A stretch of 64,000 bases of DNA from Pelagibacteraceae bacterium (lineage in GTDB: Bacteria; Pseudomonadota; Alphaproteobacteria; Pelagibacterales; Pelagibacteraceae), in the NCBI GenBank assembly GCA_022763425.1, contig JALEGD010000001.1, forward strand, positions 820,572 through 884,571, written 5' to 3'. Both the position numbers and the translations under genes were made by a program. Positions 29,592 through 41,552 of this stretch are shown here, one piece after another; position 1 is the stretch's first letter; each line of letters starts with the position of its first letter. The notes under the pieces were generated by a model. The model was not told where the DNA came from. It made no database searches and worked only from the letters and a program-made list of their open reading frames with translations.

Positions 29592-31495
29592 ATTATTAAA
29601 TAAGTTAATAAAATTGTTAATCCAATTAAAATGACAAACGCATAATGATATAAGTAGCCAGATTGAAATAATACAGCACGATCAGATAAAATTTTTATTA
29701 TCTTTGCAAATCCATTTGGTCCAAAACCGTCTATAATTTTTACATCACCCTTTGACCAAAAAAATGAACCAATTGCTTTAGCAGGTTTTGTAAATAAAAA
29801 GTCATACAATTCATCAAAGTACCACTTATTAAGTAAAAAATTATATAATGGCTTATGTGTTTGTTTTAAATTTTCTAAAATTTTTTCATTTCTAACATAA
29901 AAATAATAAGCAGCGAATATTATGATAACACCAGAAATTGGAGTAAATAATAAAAACCATAAAGGAGGATGTTTTAGCTCAAACTGTTCTTTAAAAAATA
30001 TAGCTGATTTCCAAAAATTTTGATGGTCAGTACCAATAAATATATCTTTAAATACAAAGCCTGCAAATATTGCACCTATCGTTAATACAAATAATGGAAT
30101 TAATATTACTGGAGGTGATTCATGAACTTTATCGAATTCATAACTTTCATTTTTATAATTTCCATGAAATGTTTTATAAATCAATCTCCAAGAATAAATT
30201 GACGTTAGCAAAGCGGTGAAAACACCAATTGATGTTGCATACATACCCATACTATTAGTTGAGAAATAGGCAGCTTCTAAAATTGCATCTTTTGAATAAA
30301 ATCCTGATAAAAAAGGAAACCCAGTTATGGCTAGAGTGCCTATAACCATAAAAGCATATGTGTATGGAATTTTTTTATAAATCCCTCCCATTTTTCGAAT
30401 ATCTTGCTCTTCATGCAGGCTGTGAATTACAGAACCTGCACACAAAAATAATAATGCTTTAAAAAAAGCATGAGTAAACAAATGAAATATTGCAATATGA
30501 TAAGCGCCTATACCTGCTGCAAAAAACATATAACCTAACTGGCTGCATGTAGAATAAGCTATGACTTTTTTAATATCATTTTGAACCAGACCAATAGTGG
30601 CAGCAAAAAAAGCAGTTGAAGCACCAATGGTTACAATTAAACTCTGTGAAAAAGGCGAAAATTCAAAAATTGGTGAGCATCTTACTACTAAAAATACACC
30701 TGCAGTAACCATTGTAGCTGCATGAATTAATGCTGAAACTGGTGTAGGTCCCTCCATAGCATCTGGTAACCAGGTGTGGAGGAAAAGTTGAGCTGATTTT
30801 CCCATTGCACCTATAAACAAAAACACACAAATATAAGTAATTAAATTTCCATCTGTTCCTATAAAATTAATTTTTTTATCGAGTAAACTTGGAACTGCCT
30901 GAAATACTTCTGAAAAGTTTAAAGAGCCTGTATATTTGTAAATTAAAAATATTCCAATTGCCAAACCAAAGTCACCTACTCTATTAACTACAAATGCTTT
31001 TATTGCAGCAGCATTTGCACTTGGTTTTTTAAACCAAAATCCAATTAACAAATAAGAAGCTAACCCAACGCCTTCCCATCCAAAAAATAATTGTAAAAAA
31101 TTATCTGAAGTTATCAGCATTAACATTGCAAATGTAAATAAGGATAGATAACTCATGAAACGCGGTTTATCTGGATCATGACTCATGTAACCAATTGAGT
31201 ATACATGAACTAAAAATGAGACTGATGTTACAACTACCAACATTACAGCTGTAAGTGTATCAATATAGATAGACCAATTTAAATTAAGTTGACCTGATGA
31301 AATCCAATTAAAAATAACAAAATTTAAAACATCAGATCCAATTATGAATTGATATAAATAATAACAAGATATTATAGCTGATAAAAAAATTAATGAACTT
31401 GTAATAATCTGTGAACCTAGATCACCAATTTTTCTTCCAAATAAACCTGCTATTAAAAAACCGATCAAAGGTGCAAAAATAATTGTATAAGCCAC
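29588..31495 (-). CDS. nuoL: NADH-quinone oxidoreductase subunit L
   Basis: Distal antiporter-like subunit of complex I, 635 aa. The antiporter core carries FFGWEGVGLASYLLIGFW, KSAQLFLHTWLPDAMEGPTP and KKVIAYSTCSQLGYMF. The C-terminal region (about 480-635) contains the long lateral helix and the last membrane helix. It is 3 bp from nuoK. Confidence 0.97.
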   Translation of the reverse strand: MAYTIIFAPLIGFLIAGLFGRKIGDLGSQIITSSLIFLSAIISCYYLYQFIIGSDVLNFVIFNWISSGQLNLNWSIYIDTLTAVMLVVVTSVSFLVHVYSIGYMSHDPDKPRFMSYLSLFTFAMLMLITSDNFLQLFFGWEGVGLASYLLIGFWFKKPSANAAAIKAFVVNRVGDFGLAIGIFLIYKYTGSLNFSEVFQAVPSLLDKKINFIGTDGNLITYICVFLFIGAMGKSAQLFLHTWLPDAMEGPTPVSALIHAATMVTAGVFLVVRCSPIFEFSPFSQSLIVTIGASTAFFAATIGLVQNDIKKVIAYSTCSQLGYMFFAAGIGAYHIAIFHLFTHAFFKALLFLCAGSVIHSLHEEQDIRKMGGIYKKIPYTYAFMVIGTLAITGFPFLSGFYSKDAILEAAYFSTNSMGMYATSIGVFTALLTSIYSWRLIYKTFHGNYKNESYEFDKVHESPPVILIPLFVLTIGAIFAGFVFKDIFIGTDHQNFWKSAIFFKEQFELKHPPLWFLLFTPISGVIIIFAAYYFYVRNEKILENLKQTHKPLYNFLLNKWYFDELYDFLFTKPAKAIGSFFWSKGDVKIIDGFGPNGFAKIIKILSDRAVLFQSGYLYHYAFVILIGLTILLTYLII

Positions 31496-31498
31496 GAT

Positions 31499-31810
31499 CT
31501 ATCCTTTTAAAGTATTGATGTCTTCAACATGAATACTTCCTTTATTTCTAAAAAATACTACTAATATCGCTAAACCAATAGCAGCTTCACCTGCTGCGAC
31601 CGTTAAAACAAACATTGTAAAAACCTGACCAACTATATCTTGCAAATAAACTGAAAAAGAAACTAAATTTATATTTACTGAAATTAAAATTAATTCAATT
31701 GACATTAAAATCACAATTAAATTTTTTCGGTTTAGGAAAATACCAACAATACCTATGGTAAAAATAACAGCGCCAAGAAATAAGTAATGGCCTAAAGAAA
31801 TATCAATCAT
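31499..31810 (-). CDS. nuoK: NADH-quinone oxidoreductase subunit K
   Basis: Small 103 aa MrpC-like membrane subunit with three helices. The two conserved membrane glutamates are visible in the [14 protein letters not shown] helix and in [14 protein letters not shown]. It overlaps nuoJ by 8 bp and feeds the proton path between NuoJ and NuoN in the membrane arm. Confidence 0.96.
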   Translation of the reverse strand: MIDISLGHYLFLGAVIFTIGIVGIFLNRKNLIVILMSIELILISVNINLVSFSVYLQDIVGQVFTMFVLTVAAGEAAIGLAILVVFFRNKGSIHVEDINTLKG

Positions 31811-32423
31811 TTAATTTAACTCCTTTAAAGCTTTCAACATCTTCTAATGAAACACCATCATCTCTTTCTCTAGAAACTTGCTTGGTAATATTTTGTCTTT
31901 TTAAATTTTCTTTTTGCCTAAAGGTTAATAAAATTGCACCAATCATCGCAACCAATAAAATTAATCCTGAAATTTGAAAATAATGAATATAGTCAGTGTA
32001 TAATACGTTTCCTATTGACTCAGTGTTGGTTAAGTTATTATTAATTTGAATTTCAGAAGTCTTAATAAAACTGTCTCTATATTTCCATGTTCCAATCATC
32101 ATTCCAATTTCGATCAATAGAACCAAACCTATTAATGAACCGAAAGGTAGATAGTTTAAAAAACCAGCTCTAAGTTCTTTAAAGTTTACATTTAACATCA
32201 TAACAACAAACAAAAATAAAACAGCTACCGCCCCTACATAAACAATCAATGTAAGCATACCCAGATACTCAGCGCCCATCATAATGAATAAACATGATAT
32301 GCTAACAAAATCTAAAATAAGAAAAAAAACGGCATGAACAGTATTCTTTGAGGAAATTACAGCTAATGAAGAAATGATTGCTACAAAAGAAAATAAATAA
32401 AAAATTAAAGCGTGCGCTAACAT
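31803..32423 (-). CDS. nuoJ: NADH-quinone oxidoreductase subunit J
   Basis: Membrane subunit of 206 aa with five helices. The third-helix block [20 protein letters not shown], which contains the pi-bulge, is diagnostic. The C-terminus carries a charged cytoplasmic tail of about 35 residues. It lies between nuoI and nuoK as usual. Confidence 0.95.
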   Translation of the reverse strand: MLAHALIFYLFSFVAIISSLAVISSKNTVHAVFFLILDFVSISCLFIMMGAEYLGMLTLIVYVGAVAVLFLFVVMMLNVNFKELRAGFLNYLPFGSLIGLVLLIEIGMMIGTWKYRDSFIKTSEIQINNNLTNTESIGNVLYTDYIHYFQISGLILLVAMIGAILLTFRQKENLKRQNITKQVSRERDDGVSLEDVESFKGVKLND

Positions 32424-32425
32424 AA

Positions 32426-32911
32426 TTACCTATAAGGTTTATCCAATTTAATGTTATTTGCGATTTCAGATTCCCAACGGTCGCCATTTTCGAGAAGCTT
32501 TTCTTTTGTGTAGTATAATTCTTCCCTGGTTTCAGTTGTAAATTCGAAATTAGGTCCCTGAACAATTGCATCTACTGGACAAGCCTCTTGGCATAAACCG
32601 CAATATATACATTTCACCATATCAATGTCGTATCTCGTGGTCCTTCTTGAACCATCATCTTTAGGCTCTGACTCAATAGTAATTGCTTGAGCCGGGCACG
32701 CAGCTTCACAAAGTTTACAAGCTATGCATCTTTCTTCACCATTAGGATATCTTCTAAGAGCATGCTCACCTCTAAACCTTGGACTAATAGGACCTTTTTC
32801 AAAGGGATAGTTAACTGTTGCTTTTGGCTTGAACATGAATTTGATTGCTAAATATAACCCTTTAACAAACTCACTTAAAAATATTGTTTTTAATAATCTA
32901 TTAAATTTCAT
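32426..32911 (-). CDS. nuoI: NADH-quinone oxidoreductase subunit I (two 4Fe-4S clusters)
   Basis: Hydrophilic subunit carrying clusters N6a and N6b. Two CxxCxxCxxxCP ferredoxin motifs are present, [12 protein letters not shown] and [12 protein letters not shown]. The preceding [18 protein letters not shown] is typical of the alphaproteobacterial and mitochondrial TYKY form. The 161 aa length is normal. It is separated by 1 bp from nuoH. Confidence 0.97.
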   Translation of the reverse strand: MKFNRLLKTIFLSEFVKGLYLAIKFMFKPKATVNYPFEKGPISPRFRGEHALRRYPNGEERCIACKLCEAACPAQAITIESEPKDDGSRRTTRYDIDMVKCIYCGLCQEACPVDAIVQGPNFEFTTETREELYYTKEKLLENGDRWESEIANNIKLDKPYR

Positions 32912-32912
32912 A

Positions 32913-33917
32913 TTAATTCACCGGCAACATTTTAAAATAAACTAAAAAACCTGACACAAGAATTACCCAAGCTAAAGACACGGGTAAAAAAACTTTCCAA
33001 CCTAATCTCATTAATTGGTCATATCTATATCTAGGAACAATTGCTTTAATTAATGCAAAAGCAACGAACAATAAAAGAATTTTTAGAACTAACCATAAAG
33101 GAGAAGGTATTGCATTTAATGGAAAAATATCTGCTGGAGGTAACCACCCTCCTAAAAATAATATAGAACCCATGGCACACATTAATAAAATATTTGCATA
33201 CTCACCTAACCAAAAAAGAGCATACATCATACCGGAATATTCTGTTTGATAACCAGCAACCAACTCTGCTTCTGCCTCTGGTAAATCAAATGGTGGTCTA
33301 TTCGTCTCTGCTAAAGCTGATATAAAAAAAATTACAAACATTGGAAAAAGTGGAATTGCAAACCATACTTTTTTTTGTGCAACCACGATATCAATTAGAT
33401 TCAAAGATCCAACACACAACAAGACCGTCACTATAATAAAACCTATCGAAACCTCATAAGAAACCATTTGCGCAGCTGATCTTAACGCTCCTAAAAAAGG
33501 ATATTTTGAATTTGAGGCCCAACCAGCCATAATAATTCCGTAGACACCAAGTGATGAGACAGCAAATAAATATAAAATACCAACGTTAATATTAGCTACA
33601 TAAATATTTTCACCAAATGGAATTACTGCCCATGCCAATAAGGCCAATGACATCGTAACAACTGGGGCTAAAATGAATATTACTTTGTTTGCACCAGCAG
33701 GAATTATAATTTCTTTAAAAATATATTTTAAAGCATCCGCTGCTGTTTGAAGCAAACCAAAAGGTCCTACAACATTTGGTCCCCTTCTTAATTGAACCAA
33801 ACCCCAAACTCTTCTATCTACCCAAACAATCATTGCTACCGCAATAAGAACAGGTACGAGTAAAAACATAATTTTTAAGACATCAAAAAATATGATATTT
33901 AAATAATCGTTTAACAT
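32913..33917 (-). CDS. nuoH: NADH-quinone oxidoreductase subunit H
   Basis: Membrane subunit forming the quinone-binding chamber with NuoB and NuoD; 334 aa with eight helices. Conserved segments are [34 protein letters not shown] and the charged loop [20 protein letters not shown]. It shares one base with nuoG. Confidence 0.97.
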   Translation of the reverse strand: MLNDYLNIIFFDVLKIMFLLVPVLIAVAMIVWVDRRVWGLVQLRRGPNVVGPFGLLQTAADALKYIFKEIIIPAGANKVIFILAPVVTMSLALLAWAVIPFGENIYVANINVGILYLFAVSSLGVYGIIMAGWASNSKYPFLGALRSAAQMVSYEVSIGFIIVTVLLCVGSLNLIDIVVAQKKVWFAIPLFPMFVIFFISALAETNRPPFDLPEAEAELVAGYQTEYSGMMYALFWLGEYANILLMCAMGSILFLGGWLPPADIFPLNAIPSPLWLVLKILLLFVAFALIKAIVPRYRYDQLMRLGWKVFLPVSLAWVILVSGFLVYFKMLPVN

Positions 33918-35929
33918 TAATTTTCTGTTCCAGTTTTTCTTGGTTGTTGTTTAGCTAACTTGCATTCATTCATTGTTTGAGAAGATCTTGCTACAATATT
34001 AGTCTGGTAGTAATCGACATTATTTATTTCAATTAAATGGTCTTTTTTAACATGTCTTTCAATATTTAAATTTTCAATATCTGATGGTTGAATTTCATCA
34101 TAAATGCTCAAAGATTTATGCTCATTAATCATTTCCTCTCTTAAATTTTCAAAAGAACTATAACCATGATTAGACCCTTTACTTTTTGCAATATCATTAA
34201 ATATTTCAAAATCTTCTTTTGCAAAACCTGGAGGGTAGCTGGCTTTATAAGATCTTTGCACTCTTCCTTCTAAATTTACAAAAGAACCATTTTTTTCTGA
34301 GTAAGCAGCACCTGGTAAAATTACATCAGCAATTTTAGAATTTTCACCACCGTGAGAACCTTGGTAAATAATAAATTGATTGTTTTTTTTATCTATATTC
34401 ACTTCATCAGCATTTATTAAATATAAAACATCAGCATCATAAACTTTCTGCAAATTTTCTGTTTGCAAACCTAAAATTAATGAACCTACATTTGATGCAG
34501 ACTGGTGAAGAATATTAAAGCCATCTAGTTTATTAATATCTTTTAATAAGGTTTGAACTGAAGAAATTACATTTTTAGATATTTCAGATTTTAAAACACT
34601 CTCACCTATTATAATTACAGGATTTTTTGCCTCTTTTAATAGTTTTGATTCTGAAATATTGCCAAATACCAAATCATCTAAAATTGAGATATTATTACCA
34701 ATAACCTTAAATTTATAATGCTGGTCTCCAGGATCTCCGATTGAGAATACTTTGCATCCAGATTTAACTGCTTTTCTAATTCTTGAACTTATTATCGTAG
34801 CTTCTAATCTAGGATTTGCTCCAACTAATAATATAAAATCAGCTTCATCAATTTTACTTATTGTTGTGTTAAATTTAAAATTAAAAGTATTTGATGTATC
34901 GAATAAAATATCCTTTTGTCTAAAATCAACTAATTCAGAATTAAAAACATTCTTAAATAACTTTTTAAAAGCATAACTTGTTTCAAGATCAACAAGTTGA
35001 CCAACTAGTCCACCAAAAGTTTTTTTATTTTCTAATTTTTGATTTATAAAACTTAAAGCTTCTTTCCATGATGCTTCTTTAAGTTCTCCATCTTTTTTAA
35101 TGTAAGGTGTATCTATTCTGTTATTTAATAAACCGTCACAAGCATAACGGGTTTTGTCTGATATCCATTCTTCGTTAATTTCATCGTTAATTCTTGGTAA
35201 AACTCTTTTAACTTCCCAGCCTTTTGAATCCATTCTAATATTGGAACCAACAGCATCCATAACATCGATAGTTTCAACTTTATTAAGCTCCCATGGTCTT
35301 GCTTCATATGAATAAGGTTTTGAAGTCAGCGCACCAACGGGACATAAATCAATTACATTTCCAGACATTTCAGATTCAATTGTGTTTTCTAAGAAGGTTG
35401 TAATTTCCATATTTTCACCGCGATTGATTGCACCTATTTCAGAAACCCCTGCTACTTCTTCAGAAAATCTAACGCATCTAGTACAGTGAATGCATCTGTT
35501 CATATGGGTTTTGATTAAAGGACCCATGTATTTTTGATCTACAGATCTTTTGTTTAATTCATATCTAGATCTACCGCCCCCATAATTAAATGCCTGGTCT
35601 TGAAGATCGCACTCACCTCCTTGATCACAAATCGGGCAATCTAATGGGTGGTTAATTAATAAAAACTCCATGACCCCTTCTCTTGCTTTTTTTACCATTG
35701 GAGTATTTGTTTTTATTACTTGTCCATCCATTACAGGCATCGCACATGATGCTACAGGTTTAGGTGATTTTTCCATTTCAACTAAACACATTCTGCAATT
35801 ACCAGCTATTGATAATCTTTCATGATAACAAAATCTTGGAATTTCTTTTCCTGCAGCTTCACACGCTTGCAATACTGTCGACCCAGCTTCAACTTCTACT
35901 TCTATTCCATCAACAGTTACTTTTGGCAT
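33917..35929 (-). CDS. nuoG: NADH-quinone oxidoreductase subunit G
   Basis: Iron-sulfur subunit of the peripheral arm, 670 aa. The N-terminal 2Fe-2S domain has cysteines in [17 protein letters not shown] and CAMPV. The His-ligated cluster is in [18 protein letters not shown]. The 4Fe-4S pair motifs are [10 protein letters not shown] and [11 protein letters not shown] molybdopterin-oxidoreductase-like domain without cofactor chemistry follows. It shares one base with nuoF. The form resembles the mitochondrial 75-kDa subunit. Confidence 0.97.
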   Translation of the reverse strand: MPKVTVDGIEVEVEAGSTVLQACEAAGKEIPRFCYHERLSIAGNCRMCLVEMEKSPKPVASCAMPVMDGQVIKTNTPMVKKAREGVMEFLLINHPLDCPICDQGGECDLQDQAFNYGGGRSRYELNKRSVDQKYMGPLIKTHMNRCIHCTRCVRFSEEVAGVSEIGAINRGENMEITTFLENTIESEMSGNVIDLCPVGALTSKPYSYEARPWELNKVETIDVMDAVGSNIRMDSKGWEVKRVLPRINDEINEEWISDKTRYACDGLLNNRIDTPYIKKDGELKEASWKEALSFINQKLENKKTFGGLVGQLVDLETSYAFKKLFKNVFNSELVDFRQKDILFDTSNTFNFKFNTTISKIDEADFILLVGANPRLEATIISSRIRKAVKSGCKVFSIGDPGDQHYKFKVIGNNISILDDLVFGNISESKLLKEAKNPVIIIGESVLKSEISKNVISSVQTLLKDINKLDGFNILHQSASNVGSLILGLQTENLQKVYDADVLYLINADEVNIDKKNNQFIIYQGSHGGENSKIADVILPGAAYSEKNGSFVNLEGRVQRSYKASYPPGFAKEDFEIFNDIAKSKGSNHGYSSFENLREEMINEHKSLSIYDEIQPSDIENLNIERHVKKDHLIEINNVDYYQTNIVARSSQTMNECKLAKQQPRKTGTEN

Positions 35930-37212
35930 TAAGCAATCTTTCTATTAGCTAAGTTTGAACACTTCTCTTCCATTTGTTCTCTAAAGTGTCTTAATAAACC
36001 TTGAACTGGCCAAGCTGATGCTTCACCAAATGCACAAATTGTGTGTCCTTCAATTTGTTTTGTAACTTCTAATAACATATCAATTTCGTGTATTTCAGCA
36101 TCACCTCTATTAATTCTTTCCATCATTCTCCATAACCAACCAGAGCCTTCTCTGCATGGTGTGCATTGACCGCAACTTTCGTGTTTATAAAATCTTGAAA
36201 TTCTTGAAATGCAAGAAACAATATCTTGTGATTTATCAATCACAACTATTCCTGCAGTTCCCATTCCACTTTTAGCTTCTACTAGAGCATCAAAGTCCAT
36301 CAAAATATTATCGCAAACTTTTTTTGGTAATAATGGCATTGAAGACCCGCCTGGAATTACAGCTTGCAAATTATCCCATCCACCTATGACACCACCTGCA
36401 TGAGTTTCAATTAATTCTTTTAACGGTATGCTCATTTCTTCTTCAACATTACAAGGATTAACAACATTACCTGATATACAGAAAATTTTTGTTCCTCTAT
36501 TTTTAGGTCTTCCAAAAGATGCAAACCATTCAGGTCCGCGTCTTAAAATTGTAGGTACAACAGCAATAGTTTCCACATTATTTACAATTGTTGGACAGCC
36601 ATACAAACCAACTAATGCTGGAAATGGTGGTTTTAATCTTGGCTGACCTTTATTACCTTCTAAACTCTCTAACAATGCAGTTTCTTCACCACAAATATAT
36701 GCGCCAGCACCGAAATGAATATACATATCAAAATCCCAACCGCTGCCAGCAGCATTTTTTCCAATTAGATTTTTTTCATAAGCTTCATCGATAGCTTGTT
36801 GTAAAACTTTACCCTCGTTAACGTACTCTCCTCTAATATAAACATAACAAGCTTTAGCTCCCACAGCGTATGCAGCTATCAAGGAACCTTCGATTAATTT
36901 TTGTGGTTCATATCTAAGTATATCTCTATCTTTGCAAGTTCCTGGCTCAGACTCATCCGCATTAATAACAAGATAATGGGGTCTATCAGTAGTTGGTTCT
37001 TTTGGAGCAAAAGACCACTTCATTCCAGTTGGAAACCCTGCACCGCCTCTTCCTCTTAATTCAGATTTTTTTACTTGATCGATGATCCAATCTTTTCCTT
37101 TTGCAATAATTTCTTTTGTATCTTTCCAATCACCTCGGTTTAAAGCGTTAGAAAGGTTAAAGCTTTCATCTCCATATAAATTTCTAAAAATTCTGTCTGT
37201 ATCTTTAAGCAT
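35929..37212 (-). CDS. nuoF: NADH-quinone oxidoreductase subunit F (NADH/FMN binding)
   Basis: Carries the NADH site, FMN and cluster N3; 427 aa. The nucleotide site is [17 protein letters not shown], the FMN region is [19 protein letters not shown], and the 4Fe-4S motif is [12 protein letters not shown] with a final Cys in HTICAFGEA. It overlaps nuoE by 8 bp. Confidence 0.98.
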   Translation of the reverse strand: MLKDTDRIFRNLYGDESFNLSNALNRGDWKDTKEIIAKGKDWIIDQVKKSELRGRGGAGFPTGMKWSFAPKEPTTDRPHYLVINADESEPGTCKDRDILRYEPQKLIEGSLIAAYAVGAKACYVYIRGEYVNEGKVLQQAIDEAYEKNLIGKNAAGSGWDFDMYIHFGAGAYICGEETALLESLEGNKGQPRLKPPFPALVGLYGCPTIVNNVETIAVVPTILRRGPEWFASFGRPKNRGTKIFCISGNVVNPCNVEEEMSIPLKELIETHAGGVIGGWDNLQAVIPGGSSMPLLPKKVCDNILMDFDALVEAKSGMGTAGIVVIDKSQDIVSCISRISRFYKHESCGQCTPCREGSGWLWRMMERINRGDAEIHEIDMLLEVTKQIEGHTICAFGEASAWPVQGLLRHFREQMEEKCSNLANRKIA

Positions 37213-37810
37213 TTTTATTTAATAGTGTTGTACGGTTTTGAATTGGTTCAGAACCTTTTCTCCCGGATTGAGAGCCTATATTTGGCAATTTATCTTCTTT
37301 AAAACCTTTAATTATAGCTTCAGCTTTTTCAGCATTTAAATCTTCAAAATAATCATCATTAATCTGAACCATTGGAGCGTTAACACAAGCTCCTAAGCAT
37401 TCAACTTCTATCCATGAACTATCTAATTCCTTATTTAAATGCCCTTGTTTTTCAGAGATATGTTTTTTACATACTTCAACAACTTTTCCTGATCCTCTAA
37501 TCATGCATGGAGTTGTTGTACATACTTGTACAAAATATTTTCCAACAGGTGCTAGATTATACATTGTGTAAAAGGTAGCGACTTCATATACCTTGATATA
37601 TGTAGTTTCTAACATATCTGCGATTAATTGAATTGCAGCAAGTGGTATCCAATTATTATTTTGTCTTTGAGCAATATATAAAAGAGGCATCACCGCACTC
37701 TTTTTTTTACTCTCAGGATACTTCTTTAAAACTTCTTCAATCTTCTTTTTGTTTTCATCTGTAAAAGCAAAAGATGAAGGTTGATTTTTGGCTACATGTT
37801 TTCCGCTCAT
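37205..37810 (-). CDS. nuoE: NADH-quinone oxidoreductase subunit E (2Fe-2S)
   Basis: Thioredoxin-fold subunit carrying cluster N1a, 201 aa. Cysteine ligands lie in [11 protein letters not shown] and [33 protein letters not shown] precedes them. Its start overlaps the nuoD stop by ATGA. The basic, polar C-terminal tail of about 25 residues is alphaproteobacterial in style. Confidence 0.96.
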   Translation of the reverse strand: MSGKHVAKNQPSSFAFTDENKKKIEEVLKKYPESKKKSAVMPLLYIAQRQNNNWIPLAAIQLIADMLETTYIKVYEVATFYTMYNLAPVGKYFVQVCTTTPCMIRGSGKVVEVCKKHISEKQGHLNKELDSSWIEVECLGACVNAPMVQINDDYFEDLNAEKAEAIIKGFKEDKLPNIGSQSGRKGSEPIQNRTTLLNKNA

Positions 37811-38982
37811 CGATCAACTTCTCCAAAAACAATATCCATTGATCCGAGTAACGCTGGAACGTCAGCTAACATATGGCCTTTAATTAAATAATCCATTGCT
37901 TGTAAATGTGTAAAACCTGGTGCTTTAATTTTACAACGATAAGGTTTGTTTGTTCCATCAGCTACTAAATAAACTCCAAATTCACCTTTTGGAGCTTCAA
38001 CAGCTGCATAAGTTTCGCCTTTTGGAACACTATAACCTTCAGTGTAAAGTTTAAAGTGATTGATCAATGCTTCCATTGAAGTTTTCATATCTGATCTCTT
38101 GGGAGGTCCAACTCGAGTATCTAACGTCATAATCGGACCATCTGGTAAATTAGAAAGAGCTTGAATTATAATTTTTACACTTTCTCGCATTTCTTCAATA
38201 CGACAAAGGTATCTGTCATAGCAATCTCCATTTTTTCCAACCGGTACTTTAAACTCATAGTTTTCATAACCGTCATATGGCTGAGATTTTCTCAAATCCC
38301 AAGGTATGCCTGAACCTCTAATCATAACTCCTGAGAAACCATGATCTAAAGCTTCTTGAACAGAAACAATTCCAATATCAACATTTCGCTGTTTAAAAAT
38401 TCTATTATCAGTTAATAAATTTTCTAAATCATCAATTACTTTTGGGAAAGATTTACAAAACTCTAAAATATCTTTGTCTAATCCAGTTGGTAAATCAATA
38501 TGAACTCCACCTGGTCTAAAGTAATTAGCATGTAATCTTGAACCTGAAACTCTTTCATAAAATACCATTAATTTTTCTCTTTCTTCGAACCCCCAAAGAG
38601 AAGGTGTTAGCGCTCCAACATCTAAAGCTTGTGTGGTGATATTTAAAATATGACTTAAAATTCTACCAATTTCACAAAAAGCTACTCTGATGCTTTTGGC
38701 TCTAATTGGAACGTCAATATTAAGTAATTTTTCTACAGCAAGCGCAAATGCATGCTCTTGGTTCATCGGTGCTACGTAATCCAGTCTATCAAAATATGGA
38801 ACGGCCTGAGTATACGTTTTATGTTCTATAAGTTTCTCAGTTCCTCTATGCAACAATCCAATGTGTGGATCTGCTCTTTCAACTACTTCTCCATCTAATT
38901 CTAAAATGAGTCTTAAAACACCGTGCGCGGCAGGGTGTTGAGGTCCAAAGTTTAAATTAACTGTTTTAAATTCTTTGGACAT
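37807..38982 (-). CDS. nuoD: NADH-quinone oxidoreductase subunit D
   Basis: 49-kDa-type subunit lining the quinone site, 391 aa. [20 protein letters not shown] is the quinone-site beta hairpin; [13 protein letters not shown] and [14 protein letters not shown] are also conserved. It is not fused to NuoC, unlike in E. coli. It shares one base with nuoC. Confidence 0.98.
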   Translation of the reverse strand: MSKEFKTVNLNFGPQHPAAHGVLRLILELDGEVVERADPHIGLLHRGTEKLIEHKTYTQAVPYFDRLDYVAPMNQEHAFALAVEKLLNIDVPIRAKSIRVAFCEIGRILSHILNITTQALDVGALTPSLWGFEEREKLMVFYERVSGSRLHANYFRPGGVHIDLPTGLDKDILEFCKSFPKVIDDLENLLTDNRIFKQRNVDIGIVSVQEALDHGFSGVMIRGSGIPWDLRKSQPYDGYENYEFKVPVGKNGDCYDRYLCRIEEMRESVKIIIQALSNLPDGPIMTLDTRVGPPKRSDMKTSMEALINHFKLYTEGYSVPKGETYAAVEAPKGEFGVYLVADGTNKPYRCKIKAPGFTHLQAMDYLIKGHMLADVPALLGSMDIVFGEVDR

Positions 38983-39581
38983 TATTCCCCACTCTTTTCT
39001 TGCTCTTTTTTAATGTAATCAGGTCCTTGCCAAGGACTTTTGAAATCAAAATCTCTATAAGCTTGTTGTAATTTTACTGGACCGTAAACTACTTTTTTCG
39101 TCTCTGGATCGTATCTCACTTCTTTATAACCAGTTAAAGGAAAATCTTTTCTTAGAGGAAAACCTTCAAAGTTATAATCTGTTAAAATTCTTCTTAAGTC
39201 AGGATGGTCAATAAACTCAATGCCATTCATATCAAAAACTTCTCTTTCCAACCAGTTTGCAGAAGGAAATACATTGGTTAGTGTTTGAATTTTTTGCTGA
39301 TCCTCTAAATCAATTTTAATACTTATTCTTAAATTATTTTCATGACTTAAAAATAAATAAATAATTTCAAAACGTTTTTCTCTATTTGGATAATCTACTG
39401 CAAGAATATCGACTAGTTGTCTAAATTTTAAATCTGAATGTCTTTTTAATTGAACAACATTATCAATCAATTGATCTGCATTACAGTGACAAACTAAATT
39501 ATCATTTTGAATTTCAATTTTAGCAAATCTAAAATTTGGACTTCCTTCAATGATAGTTTTCACTTCATCTAATGATTTCAT
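38982..39581 (-). CDS. nuoC: NADH-quinone oxidoreductase subunit C
   Basis: 30-kDa-type peripheral subunit, 199 aa from the chosen start at 39581. That ATG begins [13 protein letters not shown] and shares one base with the nuoB stop (TAATG), matching the coupling used throughout the operon. The frame extends to 39665, but those codons overlap nuoB by 85 bp and look non-homologous. Conserved blocks are [16 protein letters not shown] and [20 protein letters not shown]. Confidence 0.93.
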   Translation of the reverse strand: MKSLDEVKTIIEGSPNFRFAKIEIQNDNLVCHCNADQLIDNVVQLKRHSDLKFRQLVDILAVDYPNREKRFEIIYLFLSHENNLRISIKIDLEDQQKIQTLTNVFPSANWLEREVFDMNGIEFIDHPDLRRILTDYNFEGFPLRKDFPLTGYKEVRYDPETKKVVYGPVKLQQAYRDFDFKSPWQGPDYIKKEQEKSGE

Positions 39582-40102
39582 TATCGTTGTAAAGATCCTT
39601 CTCTTCTTATTTTTTTTTGTAATTGTAATATTGCATATAACAAAGCCTCTGCACTTGGAGGACATCCTGGAACATAAATATCAACGGGAACAATTCTATC
39701 GCAGCCCCTCACTACAGAATAAGAATAGTGATAATAACCACCACCATTTGCACAGCTGCCCATTGAGATAACATAACGGGGCTCTGGCATTTGATCATAA
39801 ACTTTTCTCAAAGCTGGTGCCATCTTGTTTGTTAAAGTTCCTGCTACAATCATAACATCGGATTGTCTTGGTGATGCTCTTGGCGCTGCGCCAAATCTTT
39901 CAAGATCATATCTGGGCATTGATGCTTGCATCATTTCAACTGCACAACACGCAAGTCCAAATGTCATCCAATGTAATGATCCAGTTCTCGCCCAATTAAT
40001 TAAAGTGTCACTTGCAATGGTAACAAAACCCTTTTCAGAAAATTCTTCTGCAACTTCTCTAAACTCTTGTGGAATCTGATCTAACTTTGACACTGCACTC
40101 AT
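39581..40102 (-). CDS. nuoB: NADH-quinone oxidoreductase subunit B
   Basis: Carries cluster N2, the last in the chain before quinone; 173 aa. Cysteine ligands lie in [22 protein letters not shown] and [13 protein letters not shown]. It is preceded by nuoA with a 1-bp gap. Confidence 0.97.
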   Translation of the reverse strand: MSAVSKLDQIPQEFREVAEEFSEKGFVTIASDTLINWARTGSLHWMTFGLACCAVEMMQASMPRYDLERFGAAPRASPRQSDVMIVAGTLTNKMAPALRKVYDQMPEPRYVISMGSCANGGGYYHYSYSVVRGCDRIVPVDIYVPGCPPSAEALLYAILQLQKKIRREGSLQR

Positions 40103-40103
40103 A

Positions 40104-40472
40104 CTATTCCCAATCTAATGCTCCCTTTTTCCACTCATAAATAAAACCTACGGTCAAAATAAATAAAAAGAACATCATCGACCAAAAACCTAGTAAGCCA
40201 ATATTTCCTAAAGAGACCGCCCATGGAAATAAAAACGCAACTTCAAGATCAAAAATAATAAATAAAATTGCTACTAGATAAAACCTAACATCAAATTTCA
40301 TTCTTGCATCATCGAATGCTTCAAAGCCACATTCATAAGCAGAAAGTTTTTCTGGATCAGGATTGCTTGGAGAAAATAAAAAATTCACAACAATAAAAGC
40401 AAATCCAAGACCAATAGAAATGAATAGGAATATTAAAATAGTTGCGTAATCTCTTAAAAAATCGAATAACAT
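40104..40472 (-). CDS. nuoA: NADH-quinone oxidoreductase subunit A
   Basis: Small three-helix membrane subunit, 122 aa. The conserved loop is [23 protein letters not shown] (split: Cys of the loop in YECGFE), followed by [18 protein letters not shown]. It is the first gene of the nuo operon. The 60-bp gap to gpsA upstream probably holds the operon promoter, although I cannot point to clear -35/-10 boxes. Confidence 0.96.
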   Translation of the reverse strand: MLFDFLRDYATILIFLFISIGLGFAFIVVNFLFSPSNPDPEKLSAYECGFEAFDDARMKFDVRFYLVAILFIIFDLEVAFLFPWAVSLGNIGLLGFWSMMFFLFILTVGFIYEWKKGALDWE

Positions 40473-40532
40473 TTGAGCATGTTTATATAGATAATCAAGC
40501 TTGGATAAATGTGTATTTTTGACCTTTAAGAT

Positions 40533-41552
40533 CTAAATTGTGAACTGTTTCCAATCGATTTTAAGTTTTTTGTTACGATTAATTGAGTTTAATAGGGCTT
40601 TTAATAACGGTAACTTATTTTGGCCAACTAAAGTTAAAATTTTCTTACCAGCTGACTTAACAACCTCTGCCCCTTCAACAGTAATACCCTTCATTTGTTT
40701 TTTAATGATTGATTTGAACAAATACCCTTGTCCCAAATAAAAACCTAATTTTGCATTTCTTCCGCCAAGAACACTTACATATAAATCGCCAGCTCCAGCT
40801 AAACCAAAAACAGTTTCAGAATCTCCACCAAACTTTTCAGTAATGTATTTCATTTCTTTCAATGATTGTTCAAATAAACCTGATGAAGAATTAAAAAAAT
40901 TTTCTTTTTTATTTTTAACTAAATCACCAACCTGACCCATCGCAGAACCAATGACGGTTGCATAAATATTTTTTATTGCAGCACATATTTCAGCTCCCTG
41001 AATATCTCTTGAAACTTCAGGATGATAATATTTATTTTCTAAAATCTTTTTCACATAAAGTGCATACGAAGTATTTCTAGATGCAAACAAAGTTCTTGTG
41101 TGGGCTTTATTAATCAATTCTTTTGCCAAACATGGCCCAGCAGACATAATAATTTTATGATTAAAACATTTAGTAAAAAAATAATCACTTATTGGTACTA
41201 GTTTTCCTTTAAGTTGCGCAATCCCTTTAGTAATTAATAAAATTGGGCAATCTATTTTTAATTTATTTAAAATTTTAATCGCCCAATCAATTCCTTTAGT
41301 ATTTGTTCCGACTAAAATTAAATTAATACTATTGTGATTGATAAAATTAATTTCATCCTCATTATAAAAATGAATATTTTTTGAATATTTTAATTTAAGC
41401 GACTTATCTTTTCTTGTTTTTTTTAAGATATTAATTTTTTTTCGATCAAAAGGACTTCCGATTACAGAAGTTTTAGTTTTATTATGATCTAATAAAGAAG
41501 TGTAAGCATTACTTGCAACACCAAATCCTAAAACTAATGTATGAATTTTCAT
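40533..41552 (-). CDS. gpsA: Glycerol-3-phosphate dehydrogenase [NAD(P)+]
   Basis: Reduces dihydroxyacetone phosphate to glycerol-3-phosphate for phospholipid synthesis. The N-terminal Rossmann loop LVLGFGVASNAYTSLL is a variant of GxGxxG. The MSAGPCLAKEL segment, a catalytic Lys in AAIKNIYATVIG, and FGLAGAGDLYVSVLGGRN are diagnostic. The 339 aa length is normal. It overlaps the lnt stop by 4 bp. Confidence 0.93.
   Translation of the reverse strand: MKIHTLVLGFGVASNAYTSLLDHNKTKTSVIGSPFDRKKINILKKTRKDKSLKLKYSKNIHFYNEDEINFINHNSINLILVGTNTKGIDWAIKILNKLKIDCPILLITKGIAQLKGKLVPISDYFFTKCFNHKIIMSAGPCLAKELINKAHTRTLFASRNTSYALYVKKILENKYYHPEVSRDIQGAEICAAIKNIYATVIGSAMGQVGDLVKNKKENFFNSSSGLFEQSLKEMKYITEKFGGDSETVFGLAGAGDLYVSVLGGRNAKLGFYLGQGYLFKSIIKKQMKGITVEGAEVVKSAGKKILTLVGQNKLPLLKALLNSINRNKKLKIDWKQFTI

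Noticed and set aside
32302-32571. Frame of 89 codons overlapping nuoI and nuoJ
   Set aside because: Both overlapped genes are intact and conserved; this frame has no homologous features.
36588-36794. 68-codon plus-strand frame inside nuoF
   Set aside because: Antisense to the NADH/FMN domain; His/Gln-rich product typical of a shadow frame.
39582-39665. N-terminal extension of nuoC into nuoB
   Set aside because: It would overlap nuoB by 85 bp; the ATG at 39581 gives the normal length and the TAATG coupling used across the operon.
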